The position numbers and the translations under genes are program-made. The notes beneath the pieces were generated by a model, which had not been told where the DNA came from, made no database searches, and saw only the letters and a program-made list of their open reading frames with translations. Below are positions 44,367 through 49,535 of a stretch of 49,535 nt of DNA, piece by piece. This stretch comes from CAKSUT01 sp045542335 (lineage in GTDB: Bacteria; Bacillota; Clostridia; Oscillospirales; CAG-382): contig JAZQKV010000108.1 of assembly GCA_045542335.1 (NCBI GenBank), forward strand, positions 1-49,535, written 5' to 3'. Numbering within the stretch: the first letter of the stretch is position 1; the number at the start of each line of letters is the position of its first letter.

Positions 44367-45323
44367 TCACTTACCTACCTTTGACAACATTTTATTTACA
44401 AGCAAGTTAGAACCAATCATTATCGCAAACAACAAAGTTGCGATTGCCGACGCATAGCCGACTTCCCAACGCTGTCCGCCGTAGTCATCAAGATGGTGCA
44501 TGATGGTGTGGGCGCAATAGTCGGGAGACGGGAAACCAACAAGAGCTGTTACGATTCCGCCGAAGCCGAAACAGCCTGTGATGGACATAACGGCGGCGAA
44601 CATCATCTGATTCTTCATAACAGGAAGTGTTACATACCAAAGCTCCTGCCATCTGTTCTTGATACCGTCAACTGCCGCAGCTTCATAGAGTGTTCTGTCA
44701 ACAACCTGGAAGCCGGCGATAAAGGACAGGAACGATGTACCAAGAGAAGTCCAGAGGGCAACAACGATAACAAGCGGCATGATAAATGAGGCATCCTTAA
44801 ACCAGAGAACCGGAGAATTGATGATACCCATCTTCATAAGCCAACCGTTAACGTAGCCGTACTGGTCACCGGAGAAGAGCACCTGCCAGATGAGGTAAAC
44901 CTGACCGGAAATTGAGGGAGCGTAGTAAATAAGAGTTACAACAGATCTTACCTTGGGAGTAAGCTCGTTAATGAACCATGCAAAGAGAAGTGACATAAGG
45001 TATGACACAGGACCTGTCATGGTTGCGAAAATAAGTGTATTCTGGATTGCCAGAAGGAATATATCGTCATCAAGAAGAAGTCTGATATAGTTGTCAACAA
45101 ACACAAGCTTCGGCATTTCGAGCATATTAAATGATGTAAAGCTCAAAGCGAAGGACACGACAACGGGGATAACCGTGAACATGAGGAAGATGATGTAATA
45201 GGGGGCAACAAGAACGTAACCTGCCCAATTGACCTTCATTTCCTTGAGTGTCCATTCCCACTTTGTCATGTCTTTACGAAGCTTTGGGGTCTGCGGCTTT
45301 TTTTCAACCGTAGTGGAAGCCAT
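44367..45323 (-). CDS. Carbohydrate ABC transporter permease, MalF type (first pair)
   Basis: A 318-aa CUT1 permease with six membrane helices. The EAA loop reads LYEAAAVDGIKNRWQELWYV, canonical. AAAGGAG lies eight bases before ATG 45323; a GTG at 45332 would overlap the spacer and is rejected. It follows the giant binding protein by 21 bases, as usual for sugar importers. Confidence 0.92.
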   Translation of the reverse strand: MASTTVEKKPQTPKLRKDMTKWEWTLKEMKVNWAGYVLVAPYYIIFLMFTVIPVVVSFALSFTSFNMLEMPKLVFVDNYIRLLLDDDIFLLAIQNTLIFATMTGPVSYLMSLLFAWFINELTPKVRSVVTLIYYAPSISGQVYLIWQVLFSGDQYGYVNGWLMKMGIINSPVLWFKDASFIMPLVIVVALWTSLGTSFLSFIAGFQVVDRTLYEAAAVDGIKNRWQELWYVTLPVMKNQMMFAAVMSITGCFGFGGIVTALVGFPSPDYCAHTIMHHLDDYGGQRWEVGYASAIATLLFAIMIGSNLLVNKMLSKVGK

Positions 45324-45344
45324 TAGATTCACTCCTTTAAAATC

Positions 45345-48300
45345 TTAGTCTGTGAGACTTGTTATGTAGTCCAAATTATCGACGCCCAGTCTTGCTTCCT
45401 GCTCTGCTCTGTACTCTTCAAGAGTCTGGTCAGCAGTACGGAAGTCATACTCGTCACGTTTTCTTGTAAGCTCCTTATTTATATCTGTGATATAGCTGAG
45501 AAGTGCATCAACGGGAGATTCATCCTCATTATATACTTTAAGGAACGCAAAGTTTGTGTTTCTGCCTACGATGTAGTTACCGGGAGTCATGGGAGTTCCC
45601 TTCAAGGAGTTGAACGCCTGACGAAGTGCCGCAACCTCTGTTGCAGACCAGGACTGACCCATAAGTGCATTGGTGTTAGCTGTGTTATACTTTGCAGCTG
45701 TACCGATTGTTGCAACCTGTTCGTTACCGAATCTGGACTGCACGTCAGCACTTACCCACCAGCTGAGGTAGTTCCATGCGGAAGCAACGTCATCAACGTC
45801 CTTCATGATCATAACTGCGCTGATACCTGCAGGAGCTGTGTGGTCAACATACTGTGTTCCGTCGGGAGCTGTTCTTTCCATACCGGGAAGCTGAACAAAT
45901 TCCCAAAGACCGTCAATTTCGGGAGCAAATACCTTGAGCTGGTTATACTGGAGATAATCCGCAACACCGCAAGGCATTTCACCGGTTCTGAAACGGTTTG
46001 CAAAGTCAAATGTATAGGGCTGACGATACTGTGTGAAGATGTCACACATACTCTTGAAGGAGTCAAGGGCAACGTCGCTGTCGAGGTTTGTTGCCATACC
46101 CTCGGAAACGATGTTGTTACCTCTGTACCATTCTGCGCCCTGCTGATACATCATAATCTGTGTGAGGGCTTCGGAAAGACCGATTTCCATGTTTTCTGCG
46201 GAGAGAACCTTGATGAGGTCTCTCACGTCGTCCCATGTCTGAGGAACTTCGAGACCAAATTCAACGAAGATGTCTTTACGGTAGAAGAACATGGGGAAAG
46301 AACAGGTTTCGGGAAGTCCGTAAAGTGCAAGTGAATATTCCACATCCTTTTCGTCGCCGTGAGGCTTGTAGTCAGGGTTATAAACTGTAAGCGGAACAAA
46401 CGCCTCGGGGTTGAACCATGTTCTCACCTCATCAAGGGTGTAAACGCCTTCAACGTCAAACTCTGTGCCTGCTCTCGGAATAGCTCCGCTTTCATGGAGA
46501 GTTCTGTCGTTGAGGTTGAGTGCCGCATTACGAACACCGTAACCTACGGGGTCACCGTCCATGGAGATGTCAGGACCCTGACCGGAAAGTGTTGCAGGAA
46601 GAAGTGTGCCGGCTGCGATAAGCTTGAGGTTTACAGGAGGATTGCCCTCTTTGAGAGAAAACTCTGTAACCATCTGTCTGATAATCTGAGCCTGGTCACG
46701 ACCGGTTGTTATCCAAACGTCAAGAACGCCTTCCTTGCCGTCAAGCTCTTCGCTTGCACCAACGGAGTTATAGTTGGTGAAGAAGGAGTTTATAAATGCG
46801 CCGAACTCATGTCCGATTGCCTGCCACCAATGAGGCTTCGCCTGAGGAAGCTTTGCGGAGGCGGGCTGAATAACGATGTAGTCAACAGAAAGGGGCTGCT
46901 GACGGCAGGTGAGAAGCCATGTACCGAGAGAGCCGTTATAGCTCTTGAACTGGTCAAGGTTACCTGCAACCTTTTCTGAATCGTTACCCATGAGGTCAAG
47001 AAGATATGAAACTCTGTCAAGGATAACCGACTGTTCACCCTTTTCGCCGATGATTTCTTCAAGCTGTGAGGAGATGGAGGTGAGAAGCTCTGCTTCCTGT
47101 CTCATACCGCGGAGAACATCGGGGATAAGCTGTTCAAAGTTATATTCAAGATATGCATCGGGGTCTGTACCCGTGATCATAACTATCTTTCTGTAATACT
47201 CGTTCATACGAACAAGGCTTTCATCAACCTGACGGAGGATTTCGCCCATATCGCCAAGAACAACTTCCATTCTGATAGTGTAATCGGTGTCCTTTTCAAA
47301 GTAGAACTCAAAAGTTCCCTCGTCGTTTCCGAGAGGCACAACCTGCCAAGCATCGCTGTAATTGAAGCGGAGGTTTCTTGCTTCTTCGAAAGGAACGCCA
47401 TTATAGTCACCGCCGTAAATCTCAAGCTTTCTTGAGGAGAAAAGTCCGGCGTTTACGTTCTGCATAAATCTGGGAACAATGTAGTAAAGGCCGTCGGCAT
47501 CAACACGGAAATTCCATTCAATCCACTGACCGGAAATCTTCCACTTATCTCCGCCAAGGGAGTTAAGGATAATAGCAGTTGAGTGCTGAGGGTCGGTTAC
47601 GGGAGAAGTTCTGTCGTTAACCGCATAGATAACCTGGTCAGAAACATATTCGGGGAATTCTCCCTCAAGCTTGACAAGGTTTTCTGTCTGAGCCTCTTTG
47701 TAACCCTTCTTTTCATATTCAGCAACAACGTCCGCATATGTTGAAACCTTCATCGGAGGAACAATTCTAACCTCCTTGATGAGCATAGGCTCACGGGTTG
47801 CATCAAGAGTAACTGTGTGTGTACCCTTGGAGAAATAGAACTCGAAGGGGGCGGGATAGAAAGCAGAAGTGTCGCCTATCCTCTTTGTGAGCCAGCGTTC
47901 AGCCTCAATCTTTTCGGGTCTGATTTCGTTGAGGTAGTAGTCATACTTAAAGTATCTGCCGCCCTTTCTGTAACCGGATTCATAATCACCGTCAACAGCT
48001 GCTGCATTGGAGTCCTTATCAGCATCTTCGATTGATTTTCCGATTTTATAGAATTTTTCGGGCTTAACAAATCCGTTAAGTGTGTAATCTTCAATCCACG
48101 CACGGCTGAAAGAAAGGTTTCTGGCTTCCTTGAAAGGAACTTTGCCGTCAATCTTGATAATTCTTTCCATTGCCGCAGTTTTTCCGTTATACGATTCGGG
48201 ATCCTCATCTGCCGAAGGATCGCTTGTATAAGGGAAGTAAAGAAGCTCAACGTTATAGAATCCGTCTTCTTCAATCTCAAACTCCCATGTTACGGAGCCT

Positions 48301-48659
48301 GTGTTGGGAGTGAGAAGGCTTTCGCCGTCACTGCCTGCAAAGTTTTTCTTTACAATTACCTCTGCGGTGGTTTTGTCTGCCACGAAATCAACCGCATTGA
48401 TAACAATCTCTTTGGGCGTTCCGACAGGATCTTCAGAATGCTCAATAAGGTATGTTTCATATGTGGTGGAAGTCATCAGCTCCGCCATCGCTTCAAGGGA
48501 GTGCTTCGTTTCCGAGTTTGCCATCTTAAGCGCAAGAACCTCATCCTCATCGGTTACGGTTGCTTCTGCCGCAGATACCACGGAAAACGCCTGCAAAATC
48601 ATAAGTGCGGCAAGGATAAATGTCCATGCTCTCATCTTTGCAGTCTTTGCCATTTTCAT
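45345..48659 (-). CDS. Giant extracellular solute-binding protein with N-terminal beta-sandwich domains
   Basis: An 1104-aa protein. The signal peptide (about 1-31) ends SVVSAAEA and has no lipobox. Two related beta-sandwich, carbohydrate-binding-like modules follow (about 80-300 and 325-470); both carry a PFEEARNLRF/PFKEARNLSF motif. A helical region spans about 470-560. An amphipathic stretch WWQAIGHEFGAFINSFF lies near 620, then a periplasmic-binding-protein fold (about 645-1070: VLDVWITTGRDQAQIIRQMV, PMFFYRKDIFVEFGLEVPQTWDD, WNYLSWWVS). Standard sugar-binding proteins are about 420 aa lipoproteins. It should capture a glycan and deliver it to the permeases. AGGAGG lies nine bases before ATG 48659. 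Confidence 0.85.
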   Translation of the reverse strand: MKMAKTAKMRAWTFILAALMILQAFSVVSAAEATVTDEDEVLALKMANSETKHSLEAMAELMTSTTYETYLIEHSEDPVGTPKEIVINAVDFVADKTTAEVIVKKNFAGSDGESLLTPNTGSVTWEFEIEEDGFYNVELLYFPYTSDPSADEDPESYNGKTAAMERIIKIDGKVPFKEARNLSFSRAWIEDYTLNGFVKPEKFYKIGKSIEDADKDSNAAAVDGDYESGYRKGGRYFKYDYYLNEIRPEKIEAERWLTKRIGDTSAFYPAPFEFYFSKGTHTVTLDATREPMLIKEVRIVPPMKVSTYADVVAEYEKKGYKEAQTENLVKLEGEFPEYVSDQVIYAVNDRTSPVTDPQHSTAIILNSLGGDKWKISGQWIEWNFRVDADGLYYIVPRFMQNVNAGLFSSRKLEIYGGDYNGVPFEEARNLRFNYSDAWQVVPLGNDEGTFEFYFEKDTDYTIRMEVVLGDMGEILRQVDESLVRMNEYYRKIVMITGTDPDAYLEYNFEQLIPDVLRGMRQEAELLTSISSQLEEIIGEKGEQSVILDRVSYLLDLMGNDSEKVAGNLDQFKSYNGSLGTWLLTCRQQPLSVDYIVIQPASAKLPQAKPHWWQAIGHEFGAFINSFFTNYNSVGASEELDGKEGVLDVWITTGRDQAQIIRQMVTEFSLKEGNPPVNLKLIAAGTLLPATLSGQGPDISMDGDPVGYGVRNAALNLNDRTLHESGAIPRAGTEFDVEGVYTLDEVRTWFNPEAFVPLTVYNPDYKPHGDEKDVEYSLALYGLPETCSFPMFFYRKDIFVEFGLEVPQTWDDVRDLIKVLSAENMEIGLSEALTQIMMYQQGAEWYRGNNIVSEGMATNLDSDVALDSFKSMCDIFTQYRQPYTFDFANRFRTGEMPCGVADYLQYNQLKVFAPEIDGLWEFVQLPGMERTAPDGTQYVDHTAPAGISAVMIMKDVDDVASAWNYLSWWVSADVQSRFGNEQVATIGTAAKYNTANTNALMGQSWSATEVAALRQAFNSLKGTPMTPGNYIVGRNTNFAFLKVYNEDESPVDALLSYITDINKELTRKRDEYDFRTADQTLEEYRAEQEARLGVDNLDYITSLTD

Positions 48660-48708
48660 GTTCTGGTTCCTCCTATAAATGTGTTTCCGCTGTCCGTACA
48701 GGAAAATG

Positions 48709-48792
48709 CCGGATACGGGTTTTGCAAAGGATTCTGGTCTTCAGGCCACACAGCCAAAGTCTTTGACCTTTCAGCCCAAAGCACCCGACCGG
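48709..48792 (-). promoter_or_regulatory. Possible structured leader RNA of the transporter operon
   Basis: Paired segments: CCGG (48709-48712 / 48789-48792), CGGGT (48716-48720) / ACCCG (48783-48787), TTTG (48721-48724) / CAAA (48777-48780), with inner GGTC (48736-48739) / GACC (48765-48768) and GGC/GCC. It lies 50 to 133 bases upstream of the start codon within a leader of about 280 bases. No known riboswitch was recognised. Confidence 0.45.
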
Positions 48793-48947
48793 TAAAATCC
48801 CTGCATTAAAGGCGCACAGCCTTATTGATTTTCTTCCTTATTATATATATACGCAAGCCGGGCAGAACATATTTCAGCAAAAGCGCATACAATACAAAAG
48901 CCGAAAATCCAAAAAGGGCATAGAAACACCTTTAACTCATACTAATA

Positions 48948-48976
48948 ATAATAACACATTTCGTCATTTTTGTCAA
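48948..48976 (-). promoter_or_regulatory. Promoter of the transporter operon
   Basis: Minus strand consensus TTGACA (48971-48976), 17-base spacer, TATTAT (48948-48953). It gives a 5' leader of about 280 bases before the binding-protein ATG. Confidence 0.8.
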
Positions 48977-49475
48977 GGGTATCTATTTTAAGCATTTGAA
49001 ATATTTCGGGTAGCCAATTTGTTCACAATTGCAAAAAAATGAGTCGAATTTTGTTGTAAACAAATTGTAAAGTTTACAATACTGCACAAAAACGCATATT
49101 TAAGTTTAAACGTTTACTCTTTAAAAGTATCGTAAATACGTCATTTTCCCCTATTTCGCAAGCCAAAAAATTATATTTTACCAACACTCATCACATTTAA
49201 CTAAAATTACGATATTTTACTTTTTAAAATATTAAAAATTGTTTTACAATTGAAAATTGGTATTTTATGGCATTTTTTGTTGTGCATAATAAACAAATTC
49301 AGACCTCGTTTTTCTACGTCTTGTTCAAAATGACAATAGGTTATTTGAGTTTTAAGGGTGAAGAATATAAACAAGTTTTTCAAGATTTTTGCAAAAATCC
49401 TTTGAAAAATTATAATTTAAGGGGAGGCTTTACTCTTGCACAAGTCCGTTAAAAACGGACAATTGAAAAAAAGAG
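48977..49475. other. AT-rich gene-free spacer
   Basis: About 500 bases of very AT-rich sequence. It contains operator-like palindromes (49054-49080) and a small hairpin GTCCGTT (49444-49450) / AACGGAC (49454-49460). A 61-codon plus-strand frame at 49267-49452 has poor composition and no ribosome site, and I do not call it. Confidence 0.6.
49054..49080. promoter_or_regulatory. Palindromic operator candidate upstream of transporter operon
   Basis: ATTGTAAAGTTTACAAT (49064-49080) is a perfect 8-1-8 palindrome. TTGTAAACAA (49054-49063) abuts it and also occurs at 22069-22078 before the lyase operon. It sits about 80 to 100 bases upstream of the -35 of the transporter promoter. Confidence 0.5.
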
Positions 49476-49512
49476 CCTCCTATGGTAGAATAGATATATC
49501 TACCATAGGAGG
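49476..49512 (+). promoter_or_regulatory. Hairpin sequestering a ribosome site at the right edge
   Basis: Perfect 14-bp stem CCTCCTATGGTAGA (49476-49489) / TCTACCATAGGAGG (49499-49512), 9-base loop, then six T. The right arm ends in GGAGG, the ribosome site of ATG 49521. An upstream GGAGGCT (about 49423-49429) could instead pair with the left arm's AGCCTCC, so alternative folds are possible. Such hairpins hide the ribosome site of some transposase genes. Confidence 0.7.
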
Positions 49513-49520
49513 AATTTTTT

Positions 49521-49535
49521 ATGCCCAGAGGATAT
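49521..49535 (+). CDS. First five codons of an unidentified gene
   Basis: ATG 49521 with GGAGG eight bases upstream begins MPRGY and is cut by the window edge. Too short to identify. The ribosome-site hairpin hints at translational control, as in some insertion-sequence transposases, but nothing in the five residues proves it. Confidence 0.5.

Noticed and set aside
48709..48792. Glycine, THF, ZTP or c-di-GMP riboswitch before the transporter operon
   Set aside because: None of the conserved core sequences of those classes could be aligned by eye, so it is left as an unassigned structured leader.
49267..49452. 61-codon plus-strand frame near the right edge
   Set aside because: No ribosome site and no recognisable features; it lies in a very AT-rich spacer.

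Overview
The window reads as chromosome from an uncultured, spore-lineage, Gram-positive anaerobe, most likely a gut- or rumen-type clostridium. The evidence is a spore-coat cotJC remnant, a complete six-gene Rnf ferredoxin:NAD oxidoreductase operon, strong AGGAGG ribosome sites, gram-positive lipoproteins, a MecA-like adaptor, and large sugar-uptake operons containing DUF5696 and NHL/YIP1 proteins. Genus cannot be read from the sequence.

Layout. (1) 1-8.15 kb is an accessory region, visibly AT-richer than the rest: the tail of a GyrI-like effector-binding protein, a 5'-truncated cotJC beside a nested palindrome, then a minus-strand run of small enzymes (flavin reductase, PD-(D/E)XK nuclease, ArsC/Spx-like protein, RibD-C reductase, second peptide deformylase, flavodoxin-like protein, SGNH hydrolase). 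Embedded in it is a three-gene ABC-three-component (ABC-3C) conflict system: HNH effector, middle component, DUF2326 ATPase. (2) 8.5-17 kb is core metabolism on the minus strand: pgi, a D,D-carboxypeptidase and rnfCDGEAB, with a small Asp-rich lipoprotein on the plus strand. (3) 17.3-21.1 kb is plus-strand housekeeping: MecA-like adaptor, family-4 uracil-DNA glycosylase, mnmE, nucleoside hydrolase. (4) 21.1-28.8 kb is an AraC-type regulator divergent from a five-gene catabolic operon: ene-reductase-like flavoprotein, cytoplasmic heparinase II/III-type lyase, SDR, fumarate-reductase-like flavoprotein and TIM-barrel isomerase. (5) 28.9-35.1 kb holds htpG, a dense DnaA-box cluster, a lipoprotein esterase, a nucleotidyltransferase and deoC. 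(6) 35.3-48.7 kb is a minus-strand polysaccharide operon: an 1104-aa binding protein, two MalF/MalG permease pairs, an NHL-YIP1 membrane protein, a DUF5696 protein and a nearby deacetylase, but no ATPase. (7) The right edge holds AT-rich spacer and the first five codons of a gene whose ribosome site is buried in a hairpin.

How the genes work together. The ABC-3C trio should act as one defence-type complex. Rnf couples ferredoxin oxidation to ion pumping and NADH formation. The right-hand operon appears to bind and import an oligosaccharide, probably energised by a shared ATPase encoded elsewhere. The AraC-linked operon looks like intracellular processing of a uronate-containing or otherwise modified oligosaccharide, with two flavoproteins doing redox chemistry.

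Points most worth a second look are the ABC-3C locus, the six-box DnaA cluster at 30.9-31.1 kb, the double-permease/DUF5696 operon with its structured leader, the lyase/flavoprotein operon, and several possible RNA structures. All calls come from reading the sequence; no searches or folding programs were run.
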